Source: Rhipicephalus microplus
Taxonomy: Eukaryota > Arthropoda > Arachnida > Ixodida > Ixodidae
Assembly: GCF_043290135.1 (NCBI RefSeq)
Contig: NW_027464589.1
Coordinates: 3,291,001 to 3,355,000 of the forward strand
Direction of reading: 5' to 3'
DNA: 64,000 nucleotides
Both the position numbers and the translations under genes were made by a program. The notes below the pieces were generated by a model, which made no database searches, was not told where the DNA came from, and saw only the letters and a program-made list of their open reading frames with translations. Shown here piece by piece: positions 35,110 to 45,694 of this stretch. Every line of letters starts with the position of its first letter. Positions within the stretch are counted from its first letter, which is position 1.

Positions 35110-36060
35110 CTAAATGACGCAGCTTCTGGGGGAAAAGCTGCATTTAGCAAAGTAGGAAAAATTCCTCCAGAACATCCTCATAATATGATATCTGTTTCGG
35201 TGGAAGGCATAGAAGTGGAAGCTTTAATAGACACTGGTGCTAGTTTCTCAGTCATTCACAAAGATTTGTGTGCGCGTCTCCGCAAAGTTACTACGCCTTA
35301 TGATGGACCTACGTTGCTCGCTGCTCAAGGAGACGTTATTTGACCTTCCGCCATGTGTGCTGTTCGTGTGTACATTGATGGACTTCTCCATTAGGTGGAC
35401 TTTGCAGTGCTTAGTTCGTGTACTCAACTGCTAATATTAGGATGGGACTTTCTTTCAACAGCGTTTTCGTCCATCTGCTGCCGGCAACGCGTCCTACACA
35501 TAAGCGATACCTTCTATTCGCTTCACGCAAATGACGCACCACTTCGTTTTTATGCTGCAGAAGCCACTGAGCTACCTCCGCACAGTCAGCGAATTGTTAC
35601 ACTTCTGTCCGATATCATTGACTGCGGCGAAGTGCTCGTACAACCCTCCGTACGCTGTTTCACCAGAAGAATAGCATTCGCATCAGGTCTAATACGTTTC
35701 GACGATAGCTTCGCAGTCGTTTGCGCAACGAACCCGACACCCGAAAAAATTCTGGTTCCGAAGGGCTTAACGTTGGCTTGCATCGCTACACCGCAGCCTT
35801 TCTCTGTGGTAACCTTTCAAGACGCTTCTCCTGAAAATCTCCCTGTTGCACGTTCTCCATCCACCTTCTCCCTCAAAACTACCATTAGCTCTGACGTGAC
35901 TTCTTCGCAGACTCAACAACTGTTTGCCTTACTGACGAAACACGAAGCTTTGTTTGACGTCAATTCACCCGTATTTGCAAAGACGTGCGTCACCACCATT
36001 GCATCGAGACTGGGGGTACGTCAATCGTTCGTCGTCGGCCATATCGCGTATCAGTAGCTG
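35110..36060 (+). pseudogene. Gypsy-3 protease and upstream Pol
   Basis: ISVSVEGIEVEALIDTGASF near 35188-35247 contains the aspartic-protease active site DTGA. The frame breaks at about 35340. Frame 35395-36057 continues with the second half of the protease region (LILGWDFLS, the equivalent of the ILGxDFL block) and a long linker up to the start of the RT. The linker carries LLTKHEALFDVNSP, a usual landmark just before Gypsy RT. Confidence 0.82.
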
Positions 36061-37660
36061 AGCGGAAAGTTATTGAAGAAAACGTTGACCACATGTTGAG
36101 ACGGAACATAATACGCCCCTCTGCTAGCCCCCTTGGTCATCACCTGTCGTCTTAGTTCGAAAAAAAAAGACGGTTCTGTGCGCTTCTGCGTAAACTACCG
36201 GGCGCTGAACAAGATCATGCGCAAGGATGTATACCCTATGCCACGTATAGATGGCACCTTGGATTCCCCACAGGGAGCTCAATACTTTTCGAGTCTCGAT
36301 CTGTGTTCGGGGTACTGGCAGATACGTATACATGAAGGCGATAAAGAAAAGACGGCATTTTCGACACCAGACGGACTTTACTACGAGTTCAATGTAATGC
36401 CCTTCGGCCCCTGCAACGCACCCGCAACATTCGAACGCACGATTGACATCATTTTGCGTGGCCTGAAGTGGAAAACTTGCCTATGCTATTTGGACGACAT
36501 CATTGTTTTCTCGTCAACCTTCTCTCAACACTTACACCGTTTAGACGAAGTCCTCATGTGCTTGGGTTCGGCTGGCCTTCAGCTGAACGCAAAAAAGTGC
36601 TGTTTTGCCAGCAAGACAATTATGGTATTAGGCCACATTGTGAGTAAGGATGGCATTCGTCCTGATCCCGATAAAATATCGGCCGTTCTTTAATTTCCTC
36701 GCCCTGAAAGGACCAAGGACTTGCGCTGTTTTCTTGGCCTGGCTTCATACTTGCGCCGATTCATACGAGACTTTGCCTCGATAGTGGCACCTTTGCACAA
36801 ATTACTCGGTTCTGGTCTTCGTTTTGAGTGGTCTCCTGCCTGCGAATCAGCTTTTAGCCATCTCAAAAATGCCCTTACATCTGAACCAGTACTTCGCCAT
36901 TTCGATGAAACAGCACCCACACTCCTGCATACTGACGCTAGCGGTCTAGGAATCGGAGGTATTCTACTGCAGCGCGAAGAATCATCACGTGAAAGGGTCG
37001 TTGCGTATGCAAGCCAGGTCCTGACGAACGCCTAGAAAAATTACACCATTACTGAGCAGGAGTGTTTAGCTGTCGTGAGGTCAGTGCAGAAACTTCGACC
37101 TTATCTACATGGCCGACATTTTACTATAGTTACAGACCATCATGCCCTGTGTTGGCTTTCCACACTCAAAAATTTGTCAGGAAGCCTTGGTCGATGGATT
37201 ACACCTCTTCAAGAATACGACTTCACTATAATCTACAAGTGCGGTAAAAAGCACCAGGACACAGATGCGCTTTCTCGCTGCCCAATTCCTACGGCGCCGT
37301 CCACTGCTTCCGCTACTTACTTCAGCGACGAGCGCTTGGATAGTCCTTCCGCATCTGTTTCGTCTATAGCCGTCATTGACAAGATCCCATCTGACGACCA
37401 TGGCTCCATCATAACGCATCAACTCGCTGACGCTTACTGTAGACGCATCATAGATCGCCTTCAGGGGAAATCACGACGCCTAATGCCCGCCTTCGGCGAC
37501 AACTCAGGAATTTCAAGCTCGATAACCGCGTTCTTTACCATCACATCTAACACCCGGATGGTCAACGCTGGGTGTCCATTCTGCCTCGTTGTCTTCGAGC
37601 CGCTATTCTTAAGGCCTATCACGACGACCTGACTGCTGGTTACTTCGGTTTTCAGCATGT
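36060..37660 (+). pseudogene. Gypsy-3 reverse transcriptase, RNase H and integrase zinc region
   Basis: Frame 36133-36693 has RFCVNYRALNKIMRKDVYPM, SSLDLCSGYWQI with the first palm Asp, FNVMPFGPCNAPATFER and the active-site box CYLDDIIVFSS (YLDD intact). After a stop at 36693, frame 36721-37035 has LRCFLGLASYLRRFIRDFA and the RNase H start LLHTDASGLGIGGILLQ. Frame 37075-37632 continues with [14 protein letters not shown] and [14 protein letters not shown]. The integrase N-terminal zinc region ([11 protein letters not shown]) is reached near 37632-37660, then lost where antisense sequence begins. In-frame stops (36691, 37033) make it non-functional despite intact catalytic residues. Confidence 0.88.
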
Positions 37661-38765
37661 CAGTCAGGCATGTAAGTTCCTCTCTCATGATGTCACGTAA
37701 GGACACTCCCGAAGGCTGTGTAGGACGCGGTGTAGAAGGCGTGAAGCCCATGGACCGCAATTCTTCGTATAATGTCCCGGATGAGGTCACGCAGATGGCC
37801 ATGTGACGTGGAGTGGTGATCGCCAATGTCTGGTTGGAGGCAAACGGCGTCCAGCGCATTAAGGCACTGGCATGTCGTTACAACATCAGCGGTGGTAGCT
37901 CGGGTTTGCACAGCGAGGGCAATAAAGGCAACAGGCCCAATGCCTTTCAATATATGGCGCACTTTGTCCGATTCCGGCATGGATTTATTGACACGCCGGC
38001 ACAGTGCGAGGACATTCTCAATGTATGAAGTGTACGATTCATCGGGATGTTGTCGGCGGGTATTGAGTGTCCTCTTCGCGACGGCGGATCGAATGTCCGG
38101 TGCCCCAAAGACGTGTCGCAGCTGCTGCTGGAAGGTAGCCCAGTCGGGTAAGTCAACGACGTGGTTAAAATACCATGTCTTCACCACTCCGGTCAAATAA
38201 AAAGGCGCGTAACGCAGTTTGGCTGCCCCGTCCCACCTATTAGCGGCACTTACGCGGTCGTAGTCATTGAGCCAGTCTTCTACGTCTTCTCCTCAAAGAC
38301 CAGCGAAGAGCGGGGGTTCTCGCTGATGTCCGCGTATGCAAGTAGGAGGGGCAGCTTGCCGCGGTGCGTGGTTGATGACATCAGCGCCGGCATGCTCGGT
38401 CTGGGACATGCTGCCTGACTGTGGGCGCAAGCGGCGGCCTGAACGAAACTCCTGGGGGTATAGTGGGCTGCGGGTGGTCAGAGGACCAAAAATGCACCTC
38501 CACCACGTATGAAGTCTTGGTATTCTTGGCTGAGCCAGCGATTATTTGAGGAAAGATCTCGCAAAACGAACGGGCAGAGCCAGTGCACAGACGATGACGA
38601 TGATGATGACCCAGAGTGACAATGAGGACAAATAGACAAGCAGATTATGGTGACTGTGATCATGCAGGGGTGAGGACGATGTAAGTAACAAATGCCCACA
38701 CTAATCCCCCCCCCCCCTCTTCCCACTTGGAAGCGGACACCCTGGCCGCCGTAAGTCAAAGCGAC
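37660..38765 (-). mobile_element. Antisense Gypsy fragment: 3' end, LTR, PBS and gag
   Basis: Read on the minus strand from 38765: a purine-rich tract near 38705-38722, then an LTR (38700-38510) opening TGTGGGCATT and closing ACTTCA, then TGGTGGAGG as a likely primer-binding site, then gag. Gag starts MSQTEHAGADVINHAPRQAA near 38413 and runs through REPPLFAGL, VEDWLNDYD, LTGVVKTWYFNH and ESDKVRHILKGIGPVAF to about 37700. The LTR start matches Gypsy-3 in its first ten bases. Internal sequence thus sits on both sides of one LTR, which a normal single insertion does not give. It interrupts the integrase of Gypsy-3. Confidence 0.75.
38510..38700 (-). repeat. LTR inside the antisense Gypsy fragment
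   Basis: 191 bp, from TGTGGGCATT to ACTTCA on the minus strand. The step from ATTAG to TGT at its start parallels GTTAG to TGT at the Gypsy-3 3' LTR. Confidence 0.65.
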
Positions 38766-38789
38766 GGGGAACGTCGCGTCAAAGGTTTT

Positions 38790-39700
38790 GTACGACCAAC
38801 GTTTCCGTCGGCACCATTTGAAGTCTTTGGCATCGATCTTTTTGGTACCCTTCCCACGACTCCGAATGGGAAGGGGACCATATAAGGACGTTTCAGCGTA
38901 ACGTGTCGACCACTTGACACGTTACGCTGAAACGTCCTGCGTGAATTCGGCCTCCGCTACTGACGTGGCTACATTTATGCTGGAAGCCTTAATCTTGCGT
39001 CACCGTGCTCCTCGTGTCATCCTGAGTGACCGCGGAAAAGCTTTCCTTTCGCAAATTGTGGAAGAATTGCTAAAAGCCTCGGCACCAGCCACAAGACAAC
39101 CTCCAGCTATCCCTCCCCAAACCAACGGGCTCACTGAGCGCTTTCATCGAACTCTGTCTGACATAATAGCTATGTACATTGAGCCATACCACACCAACTG
39201 GGATGCGATTTTGCCGTTTGTAACGCTCGCTTATAATACCGCCGTACAACGCACAACTGGCTTCTCGCCATTCTACCTTGTCTATGGCCGATCGCCATCT
39301 TCCTTCCTGGACGTCTCGTTCTTGACAGCCCCGGTCACACCATCTTCATAATCCTGTGAACAATATGTGTACCGCCTCCATCGCTGTCGCCAGCTCGCCA
39401 GACTCAACACTAAGAAGACACAACAAGCCCGTAAAAGTCTGCATGACGCATCTCACACCACTGTGACCTTCCACTCCGGTGACAAGGTGCTACTCTGGAC
39501 ACCAGTTCGCACTCCTGCATTGTGCGAGAAATTTCAGTTTCGATTTCTCGGCACATAAACAGTCTTAGAGAAGACCTCACCTGTTAAATCTCGCGTTGAA
39601 TCTGTGATTGCTCCAAGTGACCAGCGCTGTCGCGGTACCGAGATAGTGCATGTCTCGCGTATGAAGCCTTTCGCAAGGCGTTCTCCGCATCTATAAGTTG
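38790..39700 (+). pseudogene. Gypsy-3 integrase core and C-terminus
   Basis: The integrase resumes with FEVFGIDLFGTLPTTPNGKG near 38818-38878, carrying the first catalytic Asp. After a stop and a hairpin (38885-38938), frame 38914-39351 gives ASATDVATFMLEALILRHRA, VILSDRGKAF with the second Asp, and QTNGLTERFHRTLSD with the catalytic Glu. The full DDE triad is therefore visible but spread over broken frames. Frame 39367-39558 gives the C-terminal region (KVLLWTPVRTPALCEKF). The text ends with HVSRMKPFARRS near 39650-39680, just upstream of the 3' LTR. Confidence 0.86.
38885..38938. repeat. Perfect 23-bp inverted repeat with 8-base loop
   Basis: AGGACGTTTCAGCGTAACGT plus GTC (38885-38907) is the exact reverse complement of 38916-38938. 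The loop is GACCACTT. The right arm is genuine integrase coding sequence (LTRYAETS); the left arm replaces coding sequence that should differ. Confidence 0.92.
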
Positions 39701-39736
39701 CGGCCAGGATGGCTGCTCTCTTGTGCGGAAAGTTAG

Positions 39737-39908
39737 TGTTGGCATTTAAAGCGGGCTTCTTCATCACCTGTAAAAATTCATCATCATCTAGTGTCCTTCA
39801 TCTTCATCGTTAGTGGGGATGACCCTTGAGTCGGTTATGTGCCTCGTAGGTGACTGTTTTGGCCACTTCTTCCAGGCATAATAAAGGTGTGTAAAGGACT
39901 TTGTTGCA
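39737..39908 (+). repeat. 3' LTR of Gypsy-3
   Basis: It starts TGTTGGCATTTAAAGC and ends GTTGCA. It matches the 5' LTR except for scattered changes and a 17-bp insertion near 39768-39784. An ATAATAAAGG near 39878 is a likely polyadenylation signal. Confidence 0.88.
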
Positions 39909-39912
39909 ATAC

Positions 39913-40134
39913 ATAATATTGACGTAATGTTATGGTGCTTAGATATGCGTAATAACTGCTTTTTAATTAACAATCCCACAAGTATGAACGCTGAACCTTG
40001 AGCAATGTTGGTGGGCGCTGCGGATGGGGTCAGCCGTTTGAAATATTATCGTTTGGTCTCTTTGGTGTCATCTAGAGTGCCATTGAGGGTGGACAAAGAG
40101 ACAAGTTTACAGACAGACAGACAGACAGACAGAC

Positions 40135-40166
<32 letters not shown>

Positions 40167-41995
40167 CAGCATTTTTGCGTTTTTGCGTCGAAGGTCTTCA
40201 AGAAAGACTATCGTATATAAAATAATCAGTCACTCACACCTGTCACGTTCACTTCATTTGGGACGAAAACTGGACCAAGAACTGCGGTATGAGACAAGTC
40301 ACCCGAACACAATCGTAGGTTCACTCCGATTAAAAAAAACATTTGGAAGTCATGGTTTCAGGGATTCGCACACAGCGCGAATCTACTTACATACCTCTCT
40401 CGCGTCGACAGCAGCTCGGCGTAAGCACATACTTTTGAATACGCAGTTTTAGAAGAGCGCACGCAAAGTTTCGCGTTTCCATTGCGCATGCGTTCTGAGC
40501 CTACCTCTCGTGGGCTCCTTTTACACAACGCTCGCAGAGCTACACCTGCAAGCTTTGCGTACGGTATTCTATGCGCAGGCTACATGTAGCTAGCTGTCAG
40601 CAAGCGCTCTGGGACAAGACCTAGTTGGTTAAACACGGCGCGGTTCAGCAAATCGCAAGTCGGGGAGGGGGAACTTTTCTTCGACAAGGCTAGCGAGAAA
40701 AGATGTCAAACATAAGCGCACGATACGCGGATCATGTAATGAAGAATTTCACTTCAACCGGCGTGCGCAGATTTACGATGTCGTAGCGGCAGCCTTTGGG
40801 CTTCTCATCCGTGCTCTCTGTAAGCACTGTTGACGTCTCCAGAGTGAAGTCGTCAACGTCCTTGCAGCTCAATCATCGTACTAAGGTGGCCACTACAACC
40901 ACATGCTCTACGCACTTTTAACCTTATCGATCTTGTCAAATTGGTGTCTTATGTACAAGAACTGCATCTCAGGAACAGTTGACATGCGAGCGATCGTCCA
41001 TGCACACAAGATTTTTTGCGAAAGCCATTAGAAAATAAATACGTCAGTGTGGCTAACAGAGCCGTAAAAGTGAATGTTTCACCGTTAAAAATGGTTTACT
41101 AGCATAAATGTTTTTGGCCTATCAACTTTGCTGTTTTAATTGAAATAACCGGAACTCTCAACCATAAATATAGCAGTAGCAACATGAAAACACTGTCAGT
41201 ATTTTATTTTGTTGACACATTTCTTTTTAATAATCAGTTTGGGTTTCAAACGACACCAAAGTTAGTTAGTTCTTTTTTTTGGAGCGCTAAGAATTGCCAC
41301 TATTTTCTTCTGGGCCCACGACCAGTTCTCCTAGTAATAAATTAAGCCAGCAAGATCACGCTGGTGCCTGATTCAAATGAGGCACCAGCAGAAAAAGCAT
41401 TATTTACGTACGTATCATGCCATTGAGGTACTGCTTCAGTCTTATTTTCTTCTAAAGGAAACAATGAATTTTTCGAAGCAGTCCGGTTAATCCTACCGAA
41501 ATTTGACATAAAAAATAAAAAAGCTTTAAAAAGTTATATCTGAGATTTGACTTTGCGACGACACACGGAATCGCTAATTCGGTAGCAACGCGCTAGCTGA
41601 CTCAGCAACCGCCGCAAGTTGGAATAATTGTGCAATGAAAGCACATGTACAATCTTACAACAAAATACTGATGTTTGATTGATATAGCATGGCGTCTCTG
41701 TGTGTGCGTGGGTGTGTGTAGGCATGCACGTGTGCGTGCGCGGGTGTTATTTGTTGTTGCGTTGGTACCATGCACCTGTTCAAGGGACGGGCCCGTGGAG
41801 GTGATGGCCAGTCACAATAGTCGGCGCATACGGACTCATATCAAAATTCCTCTGCAGACGGTGTGGAGTCAGAAGGATCATCTGCCACCCTAAATGCCGC
41901 TTAGGTAAGTTCTATTTTGAAGTAACTATTGTCATCTGTCAATGTCGATTCGCACATGAAGCCATTACGTTCGAGCTCATGTGAGACAACCGCTA

Positions 41996-42000
<5 letters not shown>
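39913..42000. other. No recognisable gene
   Basis: Short frames only. It contains an ACAG microsatellite (40109-40166) and a GT/GC-rich stretch at about 41695-41750. Confidence 0.5.
40109..40166. repeat. ACAG tetranucleotide microsatellite
   Basis: A run of ACAG units with a single ATAG interruption. Confidence 0.95.

Positions 42001-42042
<42 letters not shown>
42001..42042. repeat. AT dinucleotide microsatellite
   Basis: Twenty-one uninterrupted AT units. Confidence 0.97.
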
Positions 42043-42044
<2 letters not shown>

Positions 42045-42135
42045 GAACACGCTGATGAGGCCTACAATAAGTTTTTGAACGCAATGCGATACTGTTACAA
42101 CGTGGCATTTCCTACAAAGGTATCTTTTCGAAAGA

Positions 42136-42266
42136 GGCCCGTGTGCTCATATTTGGGTGCATGTTAAAGAACCACAAGTGGACAAAGTTTTCGGAGCCCT
42201 CCACTATGGCGTCTGTCAAGATCAAATGGTGGTTTTGGGACGTTAAACCCCACATATCAATCAATC
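42136..42266 (+). mobile_element. Ruka-like SINE, 3' half only
   Basis: It begins at the CCGTGTGCTC landmark and runs through GTTAAAGAACC, CGGAGCCCTCCACTATGGCG and the CATATCAATCAATCA end. The tRNA-like head is missing, consistent with 5' truncation. Confidence 0.88.
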
Positions 42267-42359
42267 ATTTTTTGAAAAAAAAAATAAATTGCCGAAAACC
42301 TTGGCTACACTGCTTGTTTCGTAAATGTATTCCAATGCAAAGTAGCCTTTTTAAAAACT

Positions 42360-43560
42360 TTCTAAGCCCTACGAGAACTTGAAACATTTGCAGAGTACAA
42401 AAAATACCGTAATGCAATTACATCAGACCAAAAAAAGGCTAAACGAGAACATTATCAGAAAAACAATTCAGAACATATGCGATAACCCAAGAAAGGTCCG
42501 GGAAACGGTGGACGCCCTTACTGGTGGAAAGAAGGCAAGATATGATATCAAAGAAATGCTAGTGAGAAACCTGGTGCTGCGTGGCGAAAACCTAGCGAAT
42601 GTCATAAATTGTCGTTTCTTTAATTCGGGTGCTTTTGTGAACGTGAAGTGGACTCGTCTATCGAAGAAACATCAGCTATGCCGAATTCGATCTTTATGCT
42701 TCCTACTGACAGCGCTGAGATTGATAGCCTAATAAATAAACTTAAATGCAATGTGGCGCCAGGTATAGACGAAATCACTGCAGGTGGACTTAGGTTAATA
42801 TGTCTTTTAACATGCGAGGTGCTTGCTTACGTAATAAATCTTGTACTGACAACAGGCGTATTTCCGGCACAGTTGAAAGTTGCAAGGGTAACGCTAATAT
42901 ATAAAGGAGATGGCATTAATACTATTTCAAATTATAGACCCGTTTCAATACGTACGGCATTATCAATGGTTTTGGAAGGCGTTATACACGACAGGCTGTT
43001 ATGCTTGTTAGTAAGCATGACATCATCGCAACATGTCTAGATGGTTTCCAGAAAAAAAAAGTCTACTGAACAACTGTTAACGATTATGAAATATCAAGTT
43101 ATTGCAAATATGGAAAATACAAAATTTACGCTTGGTTTATTTTTGAAATTAAAAAAGCCTTCAATACAGTATGACGCATTATTACGGAAACTATCACGGT
43201 ACGGCATATGTGAATCACCCTTAACTCTTTACAAAGCAATCTGCATAACTGGTAACAACTAGTACAAATAGAAACAGCCACATTAAGAGAGCTTCAGGTG
43301 ACACAGGGAGTTCCGCAGGGTTCTATACTAGGTCCCTTGCTCTTTTTACTTTATGTTAATGATATTGTATGTATACCCGCCTCACCACAGCTCAATATGT
43401 ATGCAGACGACACAAACGTAATTTTCACTTCAGATCACTTACAAACACTAGAAGAAATGTAAATGAGTATATGACGTCACTCATAAACTGGCCTAAACAA
43501 AACTAGCTACAGCTTAATGCCAAGAAAGCACATATTATATTTCGCCCAATATATTGTTAT
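42360..43560 (+). pseudogene. LINE reverse transcriptase fragment
   Basis: Frames at 42379-42732 (linker: CDNPRKVRETVDALTGGKK), 42648-43040 (RT: KLKCNVAPGIDEITAGGLRL, LTTGVFPAQLKVARVTLIYK, SNYRPVSI) and 43041-43262 follow RT order. Near 43290-43425 a shifted frame gives TQGVPQGSILGPLLFLLYVN and the active-site box YADDTNVIF, intact at the DNA level. The endonuclease is absent on the left and the C-terminal part is lost after about 43560. The motif style fits the CR1/L2/RTE range. I do not commit to a clade. Confidence 0.8.
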
Positions 43561-43589
43561 GCACAATTTAAATGGTGTAAGAATAACTA

Positions 43590-43803
43590 TCCATTGGGGC
43601 TAACTTGTGCCCGAAAAGTAAAGGAAATTGTAGTAGCGTTTGCAAGAGGTGATCCGCAAAAGAAACCAATCTCAGAAAAGACCTCGAGCGGTGCACCACT
43701 TCTCGTCACGGCCTTTTACTGTCTCATCATCGGGCCGCTGGTCTCTTGGGGAGCGCACGAACTAGCGCGCAGTTTGAATACTGCGTCTGTCTTGCGTCAT
43801 TAC
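43590..43803 (-). repeat. Possible partial 3' LTR of Gypsy-2
   Basis: On the minus strand a purine run (GGAGGAGGGG, + 43803-43812) precedes sequence that could open the LTR near 43800. The far end is not defined and there is no second copy here for comparison. Confidence 0.3.
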
Positions 43804-43856
43804 CCCTCCTCCAAGAACACAACGTCCCGATGCGTAGAAGCAGTGTTGCTGACATG

Positions 43857-44111
43857 CCCCGCCGCGGTGGTCTAGTGGCTAAGGTACTCGGCTGCTGACC
43901 CGCAGGTCGCGGGTTCGGATCCCGGCTGCGGCGGCTGCATTTCCGATGAAGGCGGAAATGTTGTGGGCCCGTCTGCTCAGATTTGGGTGCACGTTAAAGA
44001 ACCCCAGGTGGTCGAAATTTCCGGAGCCCTCCACTACGGCGTCTCTCATAATCATATAGTGGTTTTGGGACGTTAAACCCCACATATCAATCAATCAATC
44101 AATCAATCAAT
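43857..44111 (+). mobile_element. Ruka-like SINE, full length, with 16-bp target-site duplication
   Basis: The head has A box GTGGTCTAGTGGCTAAGG and B box GGGTTCGGATCCC, the body has GTGCACGTTAAAGAACCCCA, and the 3' end is a run of AATC units. CAGTGTTGCTGACATG flanks it at 43841-43856 and 44112-44127, an exact 16-bp duplication. It lies in the 3' untranslated part of Gypsy-2. The intact promoter boxes and perfect duplication suggest a young copy. Confidence 0.95.
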
Positions 44112-44187
44112 CAGTGTTGCTGACATGGTCTGAATGCGTGGTCTTCATTGGAGAAATAGGTATTCCTTATGATCGGGTGCTCGATGT

Positions 44188-45210
44188 TCATTGCCTGTCA
44201 TAGTATGGCTTCATTCTGACCACATGTACGATTTCAGTGCTCCTTCGGCATCTTAATGAGCTCACTTGTCTTTCCGGTGACACCTCGTAGTTCAAGGAGC
44301 TGATGCGACGAAGGACTCGGTAAGGGCCGAAATAGCGGCCCAGAAGCTTTTCGGATAGGCCAGGTGTCCGCACGGGAGTCCAAATCAAGACTGTCGCCTG
44401 GTGTGTAGTCGACTTCTTTCCGCCGGAGGTTGTAACGGTTTGCATGAATGCGTTGTTGTTGTTTTATGTGATGTCGCACCAACTGCCGTGCTTCTTTGGT
44501 TCGCTGAATGAACTCGCTCATATCAGGCTTGTGCTCTGTATTGTTCCTTACAGTCAGCATTGCATCTACTGGTGTGGTAACTATTCGACCATAGACTAGC
44601 TGGAATGGCGTCACTTTAGTAGTCTGCTGCACAGCTGTATCAAAAGCGAAAGTGGCGTACGGCATTATCGTGTCCCACGTGTGGTGCTTCAAGTCAAAGT
44701 AAATGGACAGCGTACCGGTTAGAGTTACGTTATGTCGCTCGGTTAGCCTATTCGTTTGGAGGTGGTAAGGCGTTGTTTTCCTATGAAATGTGTGGGTAAG
44801 TTTCATAATCGACTGCGTGAGATCGGCTGTGAATGCAGTACTTTGATCCGTGATAACCGCCTTTGGGTCACCATGCCGTAGTACAATGTTAGTGACGAAA
44901 AATTCAGCGACTTCTATCGCCGTTTCCCTGGTGAGAGAGGCTGTCTCGGCATACCGCGGGTTAAGTAGTCTGTCGCCATTACTATCCACCGGTTGCCCAT
45001 TGATGACTCAGGGAATGGACCAAGTAGATCTATTTCTACTCGTTCAAACGAAGATTTGGCGGGTCTTATTGGTTTATGAAATCCTACAGGTTTCAATGAA
45101 GGCGCTTTGCGTCTCTGGCAATCTTTACATGTCCTCAAATAATGCTGTACAGCATGCAGTAACGTTTGCCAGTAGTACTTAGTGCGGATACGAGCCAATG
45201 TTCTACTCAC
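44188..45210 (-). pseudogene. Gypsy-2 integrase
   Basis: Frame 44914-45210 gives MSRTLARIRTKYYWQTLLHA and TCKDCQRRKAP, the zinc-binding region, then FERVEIDLLGPFPESSMGNR with the first catalytic Asp. Frame 44234-44989 continues: AEFFVTNIVLRHGDPKAVIT with an ITDQST box carrying the second Asp, QTNRLTERHNVTL with the Glu, and AFDTAVQQTTKVTPFQLVYG. The C-terminal frame (44188-44445) has GRYFGPYRVLRRISSLNYEV. All three catalytic acids remain at the DNA level. A frameshift separates the two halves. Confidence 0.88.
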
Positions 45211-45372
45211 TCCGAAGTGTCCTGCTGCTGGGTCATCGTGGCCGGCTTCCAGGATTTCGGGTCGCGAGGCTGAAGAAACGATGAGTAGGAATTTCTCCCT
45301 GCTGTGTTCGAAGTTTCTCTTGATTTAAACGTTGTTTCTCTTCAGCTAAGATGACAATCCCCGGACGGAAAC

Positions 45373-45690
45373 TCAAGGAACACGCACTGATTGTTGATAT
45401 TCAGTCATGTCTGTGGTGCTGACGGCTCCAAGAAACGGGAAGTCATCTCCATCTTCCACAGGTGCAGATTCCATTGGTGCGCGTGACGGGCAATCAGTAT
45501 CGCTGTGCTTGCGATCCGACTTATAAAAGACTGTTATGTCGTATTCTTGCAACCTGAGGCTCCGTCTAGCAAGTCGCCCAGAAGAGTCCTTCAGGCCTGC
45601 GAGCCAGCACAGTGAGTGATGGTCGCTCACTGCTCGAAATAGTCTACCATATAAGTACAGTCGCAATTGCGTGGCCCATATCACCGCCAG
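45373..45690 (-). pseudogene. Gypsy-2 RNase H, C-terminal part
   Basis: The frame reads [20 protein letters not shown], then [40 protein letters not shown] and CPSRAP. It is the direct continuation of the frame that stops at about 46690, with about 1 kb of foreign sequence between. Confidence 0.88.
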
Positions 45691-45694
45691 ACAC

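Larger units (their letters stand above)
33558..39912 (+). mobile_element. Ty3/Gypsy-3 element with both LTRs and 4-bp target-site duplication
   Basis: ATAC occurs immediately before the 5' LTR (33558-33561) and after the 3' LTR (39909-39912), the short duplication expected for Gypsy integrase. Between the LTRs lie gag, protease, RT, RNase H and integrase in order, all on the plus strand. No envelope gene is visible. Stops and shifts occur throughout, and the integrase is interrupted by antisense Gypsy sequence (about 37660-38765). Confidence 0.88.

Noticed and set aside
33562..39908. Endogenous retrovirus with envelope
   Set aside because: No envelope frame lies between integrase and the 3' LTR. 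It is an ordinary Ty3/Gypsy retrotransposon.
42050..42075. Hammerhead ribozyme (CTGATGAG motif)
   Set aside because: The motif is present but no GAAA core or matching stems lie at the right spacing. It follows an AT microsatellite.
43857..43935. tRNA gene
   Set aside because: Has A and B boxes but is the head of a SINE: it continues into the SINE body and ends in an AATC tail with a target-site duplication. The same applies to the heads at 10659, 54278 and 57760-58000.
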